Below, in pieces: positions 43,473 through 51,545 of a DNA stretch of 64,000 nt. The stretch is taken from NCBI RefSeq assembly GCF_022369515.1, contig NZ_CP059724.1, forward strand, positions 1,984,001-2,048,000. The letters run 5' to 3'. This DNA comes from Paenibacillus sp. 19GGS1-52. GTDB taxonomy: Bacteria; Bacillota; Bacilli; Paenibacillales; Paenibacillaceae. A program made the translations under genes and the position numbers. Positions within the stretch are counted from its first letter, which is position 1, and every line of letters begins with the position of its first letter. The notes beneath the pieces are model-generated. The model worked only from the letters and a program-made list of their open reading frames with translations. It did not search any database and was not told the DNA's origin.

Positions 43473-43961
43473 TTAAATCTGTTCACGGTAGCTGATGTTA
43501 TTGGCGATCTTCTCGTCGCGAACCGCTTTGCGCAGAACGTCCTTAACCGTCTGGGCATCACGAATTTTTCTGAAAAGAAGCTGAGGCGATGAGGTATCGT
43601 CAGAGAATACCGTCAAGGTTCCGATGCCGAGCATGCGCTGCATAATAGATTGAGCAACGGATAAATCGCGTACCCGCAGCAGTTCAATTTCTTCGACATT
43701 TTTGCCGATAAGTCCGGTCTTTACCATGATTCTCTGGCTGGTTATCTTGTAGCTAGTTGTATTCAGACCTATGATTCCTTTAAGTCGGTCGGAGATGCCG
43801 GCCGGTTTACCCTCCCAGAGTACAATTTCATGACTGGACCCTTCTGTAGCTCTTGAGCGGGGGGCTGCTGCTGGAGCATTCTCTACGGTGCTTGCTCCGC
43901 ATTCTCCACAAAATTTAACGCCCTGCTTGAATTCTGCTCCACAGGCTGTGCAATAAGGCAT
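43473..43961 (-). CDS. Zinc-ribbon and PH-domain protein
   Basis: A 162-residue protein with a zinc ribbon at the N-terminus (YCTACG and FCGECG), an alanine/proline linker, then a bacterial PH-like domain: TTSYKITSQRIMVKTGLIGKN followed by EIELLRVRDLSVAQS. The C-terminal segment contains RDAQTVKDVLRKAV. Such proteins often sit at the membrane and bind lipids or proteins. The start ATG after AGAGGAAG is chosen over a longer frame. Confidence 0.75.
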   Translation of the reverse strand: MPYCTACGAEFKQGVKFCGECGASTVENAPAAAPRSRATEGSSHEIVLWEGKPAGISDRLKGIIGLNTTSYKITSQRIMVKTGLIGKNVEEIELLRVRDLSVAQSIMQRMLGIGTLTVFSDDTSSPQLLFRKIRDAQTVKDVLRKAVRDEKIANNISYREQI

Positions 43962-44185
43962 GGGGTATCTTCCTCTCCTGATTACATATGAGATTATTAT
44001 AATATAACGGGGATTTGCAGTCACCAATGAATACGCTATTAAATCTTATGATTCACTAAAAACATCAGTGTCTGTAAATGAATACGCTTTATGTCGAAAA
44101 TCTGTTTCAGAGCTCCTCATTTTACATAAATTTCATTTGCACTTTACAAAAAGCCACATTATCCTATTAAGTGGGGGGATAGAAG

Positions 44186-44734
44186 ATGAAAAGAGCCTTT
44201 TTGATAGGATTGATAATAGTGTTTGCTGTGCTTAGCGCCTGCAGCAGTAATGAACCAGCTACAACGGCGCCTGCTTCAGAGGCAGAAGTGCAGGAATCCG
44301 TACTGAATTACTACAATGAAATGTCTAAGATCGAACAACTAGGAAAGTCTTCCTTAGAGGAGTTCAATACGGCGCTCACTTCTTATTCGACTGGGGATGT
44401 GACGGACAAGCAGTTGGAGAAGGCGATCGACGAATTCCAGAGTACCTCAGCTGATATCTCAGATCAGGCGGAGGAAGTAAAGATTCCAACCAGCTTGCCT
44501 GTGAAGATCCGGGATTTGCTTCAGGAGTCCCTAATCGCTTTTAATAGTGCGTATTCTCTAAAAAAAGAAGCTTCCGAGGGTGCTGATTCCGACAACGTAT
44601 CTGCTGAGGAATTCAACGACTTAAATCAGAAAGCTGATTTAGCGATGCTTTATGGAATATCGAAGCTTAACGAAGCGCGGGAAGCTGCAGGACTCATGAA
44701 GTCTGAGGACGAAACAAAGAAGGTTCAGAAATAG
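44186..44734 (+). CDS. Lipoprotein, helical
   Basis: A 182-residue lipoprotein with signal AFLIGLIIVFAVLSAC and lipobox LSAC. The mature part is mostly helical and acidic (EVQESVLNYYNEMSKIEQLG, TDKQLEKAIDEFQS, LLQESLIAFNSAY), with no enzyme motif. ATG at 44186 follows GGGGGGATAG. A terminator follows 35 bases after the stop, so it is a single-gene unit. Confidence 0.7.
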   Translation: MKRAFLIGLIIVFAVLSACSSNEPATTAPASEAEVQESVLNYYNEMSKIEQLGKSSLEEFNTALTSYSTGDVTDKQLEKAIDEFQSTSADISDQAEEVKIPTSLPVKIRDLLQESLIAFNSAYSLKKEASEGADSDNVSAEEFNDLNQKADLAMLYGISKLNEAREAAGLMKSEDETKKVQK

Positions 44735-44771
44735 AAGATTAGCTATTTGGAATCTCAAGTAGATAAAAAGA

Positions 44772-44806
44772 AGGCGCTGCACAGTGAATCTGCCAGCGCT
44801 TTTTTG
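44772..44806 (+). terminator. Terminator after lipoprotein gene
   Basis: GCGCTG and CAGCGC arms around a 14-base loop, followed by six Ts. Confidence 0.75.
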
Positions 44807-44811
44807 TGTTG

Positions 44812-45042
44812 TCATTTGGTATGTAGCAGACGGTTCTTCAATCTTCCTAACCGGGTCTGTTTCATGTCTTTTCCCTTGTTCTGCAACAGATAGACTAGTA
44901 GAGATATAATAATCAGACCAATAAATAGCCCAGCTGTGGCCCCTTTAGTAAAGTTTGAAAGTGTGCTGCTGCGCAGGACGCTCGGGAATACAGTAAGGAA
45001 TAATACCGGAATGATGAAGAGTAACGCAAGCTTTTTTTGCAA
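44812..45042 (-). CDS. Small membrane protein
   Basis: A 76-residue protein with two membrane helices (LALLFIIPVLFLTVFP and GLFIGLIIISLLVYLL) and a basic C-terminal tail (MKQTRLGRLKNRLLHTK). Topology suggests both ends inside. No family or partner is recognised. It is convergent with the lipoprotein gene and shares its terminator. Confidence 0.6.
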   Translation of the reverse strand: MQKKLALLFIIPVLFLTVFPSVLRSSTLSNFTKGATAGLFIGLIIISLLVYLLQNKGKDMKQTRLGRLKNRLLHTK

Positions 45043-45127
45043 GGGAAAGCTCCTCTCGAATCTAGATATATATTATTATACATCTTTTTATAAACGAAGA
45101 AATATGTGGTTTGTCATTTTTTCACTG

Positions 45128-45172
45128 TTGATTAATTCGTGCTATAGTGGATATAATACAAACATACGTTCG
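45128..45172 (+). promoter_or_regulatory. Promoter with LexA/SOS box upstream of yolD-like gene
   Basis: TTGATT (45128-45133), an 18-base spacer and TATAAT (45152-45157) form a promoter. CAAACATACGTTCG at 45159-45172 differs by one base from the Bacillus LexA box consensus CGAACATACGTTCG and sits just after the -10, where repressor would block initiation. Confidence 0.75.
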
Positions 45173-45217
45173 CATACTATAGACTGGAAGTAATATTAAT
45201 GGAAAGAAGGAACGAGC

Positions 45218-45553
45218 ATGGGCAAGAAGCTGGAGGGAAATGGACTGTGGGAGGGCAGCCGAATGATGCTGCCGGAGCACAAAATCCGGATTATAAGTGA
45301 TGAACGGGAAACGCTGCGCCGTGTCCAACCGATTCTGGATGAGCAGAAGCAGGAAGAAATTGAGTGTACGCTCGCCTTATCACTGCGTAGTCATGTTCGG
45401 GTGACGGTGGTTCTGTTCGATCCTTTTGAGAATAAGCTGATGAGCGGGTTTGTAACTTCCATCCACACCCACTCGCGCGAGTTTAAGCTGCAGTGGGCGG
45501 AGGAATGGAAGTGGATTGAAGTAGATAATGTTGTTGAGGCTTACATCGTCTAG
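45218..45553 (+). CDS. yolD: YolD-like protein, SOS-regulated
   Basis: A 111-residue YolD-like protein. The conserved start is GLWEGSRMMLPEHKIRI (residues 9-25), followed by a short helical region (EIECTLALSLRSHVRV). YolD-like proteins are usually encoded beside UvrX/YqjW-type translesion polymerases and are part of the DNA damage response. Here no polymerase gene is adjacent, but a LexA box lies upstream. ATG at 45218 follows AAGAAGG. Confidence 0.85.
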   Translation: MGKKLEGNGLWEGSRMMLPEHKIRIISDERETLRRVQPILDEQKQEEIECTLALSLRSHVRVTVVLFDPFENKLMSGFVTSIHTHSREFKLQWAEEWKWIEVDNVVEAYIV

Positions 45554-45599
45554 TGAAGATGGAAAGGTACTGAAATGAGATTTTTAGCGGAGGACTGCT

Positions 45600-45764
45600 C
45601 TATTCCTTAGAGTGGGTGGCTCCGCTTTTTTCATAAGCAATTAGCGTTACAGTAGGGTTGCCTGTCAGCTGTGCCAGAGCAACCTCGGCATTTCGAATGA
45701 CTTCAACCGCAGCCTCTTGTTCGCCAAGGGCAGCGAATTTGTAATCATTATTGAGAGTTTCCAT
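45600..45764 (-). CDS. Small conserved protein
   Basis: A 54-residue protein: ETLNNDYKFAALGEQEAAVEV, EVALAQLTGNPTVTLIAYEKS. It has a short helix and a strand. The ATG at 45764 has AAAGGTGGG upstream; a longer frame starts inside the region upstream of that site. It lies downstream of the LLM oxidoreductase gene and is probably co-transcribed with it. No function can be given. Confidence 0.6.
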   Translation of the reverse strand: METLNNDYKFAALGEQEAAVEVIRNAEVALAQLTGNPTVTLIAYEKSGATHSKE

Positions 45765-45815
45765 CGTCTTTGTCCCACCTTTCAGGGTCATTGTGCCCTT
45801 GTATGTGGAATTCAT

Positions 45816-46880
45816 TCAGGCGTTCTGAGCAAGCTCCTTGCGCACGATAGGAGCGACCTTGGTGCCGAGTAGTTCAATGGCACGCAGGACTTCACGGTGC
45901 GGCATCGTGCCGACATTTACATGCAGGAAGAAGCGGGTAACCCCTAGATTTTTACGCAATAAAATAATCTTCTCCGCGACATATTCGGCATCGCCGACGT
46001 AAAGGGCTCCCCGCAGGCTGCGTGCGGCATCATATGCTGCGCGGTCGTAACGTTGCCCCCAACCCCGCTCGCGTCCGATGACGTTCATTTGAGCCGCTGT
46101 TGAAGGGTAGAATAGGCCGGCAGCCTGCTCGGTTGTTTCTCCGACAAAACCGTGCGAATGCGTAGCAATCTGCAGCTTGGCCGGATCATGACCAGCCCGC
46201 ACAGCGGCTTCTTTATAAAGGGCGACTAAAGGTGCAAAATTCTCAGGCATTCCGCCAATGATGGCAAAAGCGATCGGAAGGCCCAGCGTTCCAGCCCGCA
46301 CCGCCGACTCTGGATTTCCACCGCTTGCAATCCACACCGGTAATGGACTCTGAACAGAGCGCGGATAGACACCCAGGTTATGGATTGCTGGACGATGACC
46401 GCCGCGCCAAGTCACCTTTTCTGAGGCTCTAATGGCCAGTAGCAGTTCTAGATTCTCTTCGAACAATTCGTCATAATCATCCAGACTGTATCCAAACAGC
46501 GGGAAGGATTCTGTGAACGAACCGCGGCCCGCCATAATTTCGGCCCGGCCGTTCGAAATGCCGTCAATGGTGGAGAACTGTTGATACACACGAACCGGAT
46601 CGTCTGAAGACAGCACGGTAACAGCACTAGTGAGTCTTATATGTGTGGTCATGGCAGCGGCTGCTGCTAATACTATAGCGGGTGCGCTTCCAGCGTAATC
46701 AGCCCGATGGTGCTCCCCAATGCCGTAGACATCCAGGCCCACTTGGTCGGCCAATACAATCTCCTCAACGGCCTCACGCAAGCGCTCGGCATGGCTCATG
46801 ACCACTCCTGTAACCGGGTCCGGTGTAGCTTCCAAAAAAGTACTGATTCCTATTTCCATATTGTTTGTCAAATCGGTCAT
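45816..46880 (-). CDS. LLM-class flavin-dependent oxidoreductase
   Basis: A 354-residue bacterial-luciferase-like (LLM class) monooxygenase using FMN. The family start [15 protein letters not shown] and the [32 protein letters not shown] and [20 protein letters not shown] segments match. The substrate is unknown. The ATG at 46880 is favoured because GGAGGG lies before it. The gene is divergent from the pirin gene, with a palindromic operator between them. Confidence 0.9.
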   Translation of the reverse strand: MTDLTNNMEIGISTFLEATPDPVTGVVMSHAERLREAVEEIVLADQVGLDVYGIGEHHRADYAGSAPAIVLAAAAAMTTHIRLTSAVTVLSSDDPVRVYQQFSTIDGISNGRAEIMAGRGSFTESFPLFGYSLDDYDELFEENLELLLAIRASEKVTWRGGHRPAIHNLGVYPRSVQSPLPVWIASGGNPESAVRAGTLGLPIAFAIIGGMPENFAPLVALYKEAAVRAGHDPAKLQIATHSHGFVGETTEQAAGLFYPSTAAQMNVIGRERGWGQRYDRAAYDAARSLRGALYVGDAEYVAEKIILLRKNLGVTRFFLHVNVGTMPHREVLRAIELLGTKVAPIVRKELAQNA

Positions 46881-46901
46881 TGTATTTCCCTCCATTTATG
46901 T

Positions 46902-46920
46902 TACTATATAAAATATAGTA
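46902..46920. promoter_or_regulatory. Palindromic operator between LLM oxidoreductase and pirin genes
   Basis: TACTATAT, AAA, ATATAGTA: a perfect inverted repeat with eight-base arms in an AT-rich divergent promoter region. A second partly matching stretch (ATATAGTTATAGTATA at about 46931-46946) follows. The style is that of MarR or HxlR-type redox or aromatic sensors. Confidence 0.55.
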
Positions 46921-46982
46921 TATATTAATAATATAGTTATAGTATAAGCGGTGAAATCCAATTTTGTCAAAGGAGAATCTAC

Positions 46983-47831
46983 ATGGGCCATTTAAAGACA
47001 GCGACTAAACGTAGTATTAGCGAAGTAAGAGATATCACTCTGAAAAGAATGAGTCCGATCCATGCAGCGGGTCCAGTCATTGAACCTGGGAATTGGGCGA
47101 AGAACGATCCTTTCCTACTGATGATGGAGGATGAATTCCAAAAGGGTTCCTTTGACATCCATCCCCACCGGGGAATGGAGACCGTTACGTATGTGATCGC
47201 AGGGCAGATTGAACATTATGATACGCATAGCGGTGAAGGTGGAGTGCTCGGACCCGGGGATGTGCAATGGATGACGGCAGGAAGCGGGGTTGAGCATAAT
47301 GAAGTGCCTTCAGAGGGAATTACCGCACGATCCCTTCAATTATGGGTGAACCTGCCTAGAGAGCACAAAATGACCCAGCCGCGCTATCAAAATCTAAAAA
47401 GTGAAGCTATGCCCATTCGGCAAGAAAAGGGAGCGACGATTAAGGTTTTTTCCGGCTCGTCCAAGGATACCGTCTCCTCCACCCTAAATTATGTGCCCGT
47501 AACGATGGTTGAAATGCTTATAGAACCAGGCTTTACGGTCACGCAGGATTTGCCTGGCAGCTACAATGGTTTCATCTATGTGCTCGAAGGCAGTGGGACA
47601 TTTGGGCACAATAACATGACAGCTTCGCAAAGCCAAGTCTTGTGGTTAGGAGAAGGCGGTAGTGGAACAGGCGAGATTGACATTACTGCTATCAACCCGC
47701 TGCGGCTATTGCTGTATGCTGGTGAACCTATTAAAGAACCGGTAGTCGCCAGAGGCCCGTTCGTGATGAATACGGAAAGAGAGATTACGGAGGCTTTTAG
47801 CGAATATCGCCAGGGAACCTTTTTGAAATAA
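46983..47831 (+). CDS. Pirin-family protein
   Basis: A 282-residue pirin (bicupin) protein. The N-terminal cupin has the metal site in FDIHPHRGMETVTYV and DVQWMTAGSGVEHNEVP, with the usual His and Glu ligands. The C-terminal cupin (residues about 150-260) lacks clear ligands, as in most pirins. Some members have quercetinase activity; others regulate. It is divergent from the LLM oxidoreductase and probably under the same operator. Confidence 0.9.
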   Translation: MGHLKTATKRSISEVRDITLKRMSPIHAAGPVIEPGNWAKNDPFLLMMEDEFQKGSFDIHPHRGMETVTYVIAGQIEHYDTHSGEGGVLGPGDVQWMTAGSGVEHNEVPSEGITARSLQLWVNLPREHKMTQPRYQNLKSEAMPIRQEKGATIKVFSGSSKDTVSSTLNYVPVTMVEMLIEPGFTVTQDLPGSYNGFIYVLEGSGTFGHNNMTASQSQVLWLGEGGSGTGEIDITAINPLRLLLYAGEPIKEPVVARGPFVMNTEREITEAFSEYRQGTFLK

Positions 47832-47965
47832 ATATAGATGAATTAAGGAGCTGTGTTCTTAAAAAAGAGCATGGCTCTTTAATGTGTGAAATAGCTGAAA
47901 ATATGGGGTTATGCGTACAAGCAGAGCGAAATTACGGAGCATCTACTGTACCAAGGGGTGATAAT

Positions 47966-48652
47966 ATGCTGACATTGGAGCAGGTCTGGGGCAAATCGAC
48001 GGCGAATCTTCGTTCAATCCATCCGGTCTTGCTGGCCGGGACGAATGTTTTGATAGAGCGGTGCTATGCCAAGGGTATACCCATTGTCATTACCCAAGGG
48101 ATGCGGACGTTTGCCGAACAAAATGTGTTGTACGCACAAGGAAGAAGTAAACCGGGAAACATCATCACCAATGCACGGGGAGGCAGCAGCTATCATAATT
48201 ACGGTCTTGCGGTCGATTTCGCGCTGCTGCTGCCGGACGGAAATGCGGTCTCCTGGGACATGAAACGGGATGGAGACCAAGATAAGATGGCGGACTGGCA
48301 GGAAGTTGTGGCCGAGGCCAAACTGCTGGGGTTTGAATGGGGCGGTGACTGGACCTCTTTTCAAGACTATTCTCATCTGCAGATGACCTTTGGACTTACG
48401 ACCGACCAGCTCCGGGCAGGCAAACAACCTACAGCACAGCAGGTGAAAGAGGCCTTAAGCCGGATTAATGGAGGTGACGACGAGGTGGATAAAGACATTA
48501 AAATAACCATAGCTCTCAATGGCCTCAAGCTTACGGAAGGTGTTCTCGATAACGACACTACCTATGCCCCGTTGCGTGTTCTGGCGGAAGCGCTTGGCGC
48601 CAAGGTTACTTATGATGCGGGAAGTAAGACCGTGAATATTGCGACGAAATAG
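47966..48652 (+). CDS. M15 peptidase with stalk domain, endolysin-like
   Basis: A 228-residue M15 peptidase closely related to the prophage endolysin at 30568-31356: the motifs GGSSYHNYGLAVDFALLLPDG, EWGGDWTSFQDYSHLQMTFG are nearly the same. The zinc ligands (His and Asp in SYHNYGLAVDF and His in HLQ) are intact. The C-terminal 60 residues form a copper-amine-oxidase-N/stalk domain (LKLTEGVLDNDTTYAPLRVLA, GAKVTYDAGSKTVNI). The ATG at 47966 follows AAGGGGTG. It lies in the chromosome and may be a captured phage lysin. Confidence 0.85.
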   Translation: MLTLEQVWGKSTANLRSIHPVLLAGTNVLIERCYAKGIPIVITQGMRTFAEQNVLYAQGRSKPGNIITNARGGSSYHNYGLAVDFALLLPDGNAVSWDMKRDGDQDKMADWQEVVAEAKLLGFEWGGDWTSFQDYSHLQMTFGLTTDQLRAGKQPTAQQVKEALSRINGGDDEVDKDIKITIALNGLKLTEGVLDNDTTYAPLRVLAEALGAKVTYDAGSKTVNIATK

Positions 48653-48718
48653 GGTGTATAGATACTGTTACATTTGGGGAAATTATCAGCGATTAACAAC
48701 AAAGGGGGGCATTACATC

Positions 48719-49123
48719 TTGAAGAAGCTGATAACAAGCCTTGTCTGTTGCACAGTATTATCGATGAGCCTGATGGGAGCCGGTTACGCATCCAATGCAT
48801 CCGGGACGGCAGGTATGGGCGATGGTAGAATGAACAATATGGGGAACGATACCCGTATGATGAATCAAGAAGGCAATATAATGAATGGTACGACAGGCAC
48901 GAACAGAAATGACACCATCATGAACGACAAGGTGCGTACTGGCAATAATAATAGCACAGTGTCACCGCTGTCCAACGATAGGACAACTGGCAGATATCGT
49001 GCCACAAGCACAACTACAACGGGTACCACTACCAACCGCAGCTCTAACTGGGGCTGGCTTGGATTGGTTGGGTTGCTAGGTCTAGCTGGAATGAGAAGCA
49101 GAACTAGAGAAGACAATAAATAA
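48719..49123 (+). CDS. WGxxGxxG-type surface protein
   Basis: A 134-residue exported protein. TTG at 48719 behind AAAGGGGGG starts a signal peptide (LITSLVCCTVLSMSLMGAGYAS). The mature part is low-complexity, rich in Asn, Thr, Gly and Met. The C-terminus has the sorting-like motif WGWLGLVGLLGLAGMRSR (WGxxGxxG pattern). Such proteins are known in Bacillales as surface-anchored proteins of unknown role. It lies between the M15 gene and tRNA-Leu. Confidence 0.75.
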   Translation: MKKLITSLVCCTVLSMSLMGAGYASNASGTAGMGDGRMNNMGNDTRMMNQEGNIMNGTTGTNRNDTIMNDKVRTGNNNSTVSPLSNDRTTGRYRATSTTTTGTTTNRSSNWGWLGLVGLLGLAGMRSRTREDNK

Positions 49124-49307
49124 TTCAGCTCTGCAAAGATCCGTATCGGCCCTGGCTGGAACGGGTCTTTCTGTGTTTATTTCAGCGTCATGCCAGTTTT
49201 ATTTCGGGAAAAAATAAACTTTTGGATAAAAGAGGATTGCACCTTTTCGAGATACGTGATATTATATTTCTTGTCGCGTTAACAACGCGTCATCGCCTTC
49301 ATTATTT

Positions 49308-49393
49308 GCCGGGGTGGCGGAACAGGCAGACGCACAGGACTTAAAATCCTGCGGTACGTGAGTACCGTACGGGTTCGACCCCCGTCCTCGGCA
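49308..49393 (+). tRNA. tRNA-Leu (anticodon TAA)
   Basis: GCCGGGG pairs with CCTCGGC in the acceptor stem. The D arm, anticodon loop CTTAAAA (anticodon TAA), long variable arm (GGTACGTGAGTACC type hairpin) and T arm are all intact, with total length 86. No CCA is encoded. It is the integration site of the following element, whose integrase starts about 350 bases on. Confidence 0.95.
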
Positions 49394-49403
49394 CTACAAG
49401 AAT

Positions 49404-49445
49404 AAGGGTTTCAGCTCATTTGAGCTGGAACCCTTGTTTGTTTTT
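49404..49445 (+). terminator. Terminator after tRNA-Leu
   Basis: AAGGGTTTCAGCTC, loop ATTT, GAGCTGGAACCCTT and T-rich tract: 14 pairs including G-U. Confidence 0.8.
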
Positions 49446-49452
49446 AAGCGGG

Positions 49453-49473
49453 TTTGCTAACATTTTGCTAACG
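49453..49473 (+). repeat. TTTGCTAAC direct repeats, possible integrase arm sites
   Basis: TTTGCTAAC at 49453-49461 and TTTGCTAACG at 49464-49473, 11 bases apart, 60-80 bases from the tRNA 3' end. The same box is near the other tRNA junction at 35925. They could be arm-type binding sites of the adjacent integrase. The rest of the gap to 49744 shows no gene. Confidence 0.4.
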
Positions 49474-49744
49474 CCGCTTCTTTTTCGTGTAGATTCGAGG
49501 TTTCCGATACGCTCAGAGTTGTGATTGTAATGACTTCACGTTGAGCATTTCTTATTCAGGTTCTATGATCGAGAATTCTGTCACGTTCCATTCTCAGTCG
49601 CAGGATTTCTGCTTTAATGACTTCTTTGCGGCAAAATAAAGTATTCTTGTTGCTTTACTCCAAGCAAGCTTTACGTGGAGAATACAATTTCCAACAGTGT
49701 GAAATTGGCTCCTCCATAATCCAAAACTCGCCAAACGGTGTACT

Positions 49745-50914
49745 TCATTGAGCGGCTTCCTTTGCTTTTTTGGAAAATAGATCATTAATCTTTTGTGCCG
49801 TATCTTTTTTAGTCTGCATGTCGATGTGCGTATAGGTGTTCGCTGTAATGCTTAGTGATGAGTGCCCCAGCCATACCTGAATTTCTTTTAGACTTACGCC
49901 ATGTTTAATCAAATAGCTGGCTGTCGAGTGCCTAAGATCATGGAATCTGATATGCGGCAATTCGTTCTTTGCGAGTATGTCTTTGAATTTATGATTCAAG
50001 TATTCTGTCTTTATGGGACTGCCATCAGGCAAGCAGCATACAAGACCGCTATCGACGTAATCTTTGCCATACAGTAGCTTGTTTTTCTTTCGTTGTTTCT
50101 TTAGTTGCAATAAGTAATCCGCGATATCATCCATCAAAGGCAGAATGCGCTGACTGCTTTCACTTTTAGGTTTTTTTACGACGACCTCTTTGCCGTACTT
50201 CACGCGAACCTCTTTAATTGAGATTGTCTTTTCTTCGAAATTGATGCAATCCCACTTCAATCCAAGCACTTCAGAACGTCGAAGTCCATAATGAGCTGCG
50301 AGATATACTGCCGATTCAATCAGTGTACCCAAACATACTTCAAATAACTTTTCGAGCTGTTCGACAGTGTAGTAACTGGCATTGAACTTCTCCTGCTTTG
50401 GAAGTACGATTCGATCTGCGGGATTAAACGGAATCAAGTTCATTCGCACGGCAAAATTTAATGCGCTCCTGATATTGGCGTGGTGTCTTCGTAATGTTTT
50501 AGCAGACAAGCCTTTTTTACCTGTCGTTTGATCGTCTTGATACTTTGTCTCGTAGTATTTTTGCAGATGTATAGGTTGTAACTCTTGTAGCAATATATCG
50601 TTTTTACTCTTGAAGTAGGGGATGATATGCTTCGTTACAATCATTTCATAACCTTCCCAAGTAGTTTCCTCGACCTCACTTTTAATAACGTTATTAAGCC
50701 AATCCAGTATAAAGTCAGTAAATTTGAGTTTTCGCTGTGGCTGAACGAAGCTGTTGTTATCCATCTTCGTAAGAGTTTCTCGCAGGAATTTCTCTGCATC
50801 TGATTTCTTATCGCATTTGGTATTAATCCACTTTTGCTTCCGGTTCCCGGACTCGTCTTTTGTTTCAACAATGATGTACCAGTATTGATTGCGTTTACGT
50901 AAGCTGCCTTTCAT
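49745..50914 (-). CDS. int: Tyrosine integrase of the tRNA-Leu element
   Basis: A 389-residue integrase of the tyrosine recombinase family that moves the element in and out at tRNA-Leu. It has an N-terminal arm-binding region (about residues 1-55), a SAM-like core-binding domain (65-170) and a catalytic domain with Arg212 (YGLRR), a basic PKSESSQR region, His325 and Arg328 (HDLRH), His351 (LGHSS) and Tyr361 (NTYTH). The gene points toward the tRNA, as expected. The length is normal. Confidence 0.95.
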   Translation of the reverse strand: MKGSLRKRNQYWYIIVETKDESGNRKQKWINTKCDKKSDAEKFLRETLTKMDNNSFVQPQRKLKFTDFILDWLNNVIKSEVEETTWEGYEMIVTKHIIPYFKSKNDILLQELQPIHLQKYYETKYQDDQTTGKKGLSAKTLRRHHANIRSALNFAVRMNLIPFNPADRIVLPKQEKFNASYYTVEQLEKLFEVCLGTLIESAVYLAAHYGLRRSEVLGLKWDCINFEEKTISIKEVRVKYGKEVVVKKPKSESSQRILPLMDDIADYLLQLKKQRKKNKLLYGKDYVDSGLVCCLPDGSPIKTEYLNHKFKDILAKNELPHIRFHDLRHSTASYLIKHGVSLKEIQVWLGHSSLSITANTYTHIDMQTKKDTAQKINDLFSKKAKEAAQ

Positions 50915-50946
50915 GTGCTTCGACCTCCCAATGGTTTTTTGGAAAA

Positions 50947-50979
50947 TAAAAAAGACAGGAGCGTAATTGCCCCTGTCTG
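50947..50979 (-). terminator. Terminator between excisionase and integrase
   Basis: On the reverse strand AGACAGG and CCTGTCT arms with T-run follow the excisionase gene, so int and xis are probably not simply co-transcribed. Confidence 0.7.
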
Positions 50980-50995
50980 CGAAACTGCTATTTGA

Positions 50996-51196
50996 TTACA
51001 TGTATTTAGATAGGTCCATTCTTGCATTGCTTAAAATATATTCTTTTACACTTAGTATGGGAATTCTGTACGTATGTCCAATTTTTATAGACTTGATCTC
51101 GCCAGATTTCAGTAGCCTATAGGCAGAGTTTCTACCAATTAATAATATATCTAAAAGCTCATCAACTGTAATAACTTCTGGATAATCTTGCAGCAT
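50996..51196 (-). CDS. xis: Excisionase-family DNA-binding protein
   Basis: A 66-residue excisionase/MerR-type helix-turn-helix protein. The layout VITVDELLDILLIGRNSAYRLLKSGEI, then IKIGHTYRIPI (wing), fits the excisionase-family pattern. It likely bends DNA at the att site and directs the adjacent integrase to excision. The ATG at 51196 lies after AGGAGGTG; a TTG directly before it is also possible. It sits immediately upstream of int on the same strand. Confidence 0.8.
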   Translation of the reverse strand: MLQDYPEVITVDELLDILLIGRNSAYRLLKSGEIKSIKIGHTYRIPILSVKEYILSNARMDLSKYM

Positions 51197-51199
51197 CAA

Positions 51200-51545
51200 T
51201 GCTAATCACCTCCTGTTCGTTAATAATATATATTTGTCAGTATCGACAGTACGGTTTTGAAATCGTTATTCCGTACCTTATATTATCTGTTCATGCCTTT
51301 CGTTGTTGTTCTTCACCTTTCTCGGTTATTTTTTGTATGTCGTGGACTTCAAAAACATATCAAGTTATAGTGAAAATGCGGATTCCCAAAAATCCCAAGT
51401 GTCCCGGAATTCCCAAAAAGATTTGTGCATCTGCTATTGCTGTAAAATGTATACGATAATATGCTTACAGACGTAAATCTGATTCTATTATCTTAATGTA
51501 AGAGGATATATTCTTTTTTACTAACGACGACAAAAGGGTGACATT
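51200..51545. other. Divergent control region of the tRNA-Leu element
   Basis: No gene is seen. Two copies of ATTCCCAAAAA (about 51382 and 51410) and T/A-rich tracts suggest binding sites between the excisionase gene and the rightward 355-residue gene. Confidence 0.35.
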
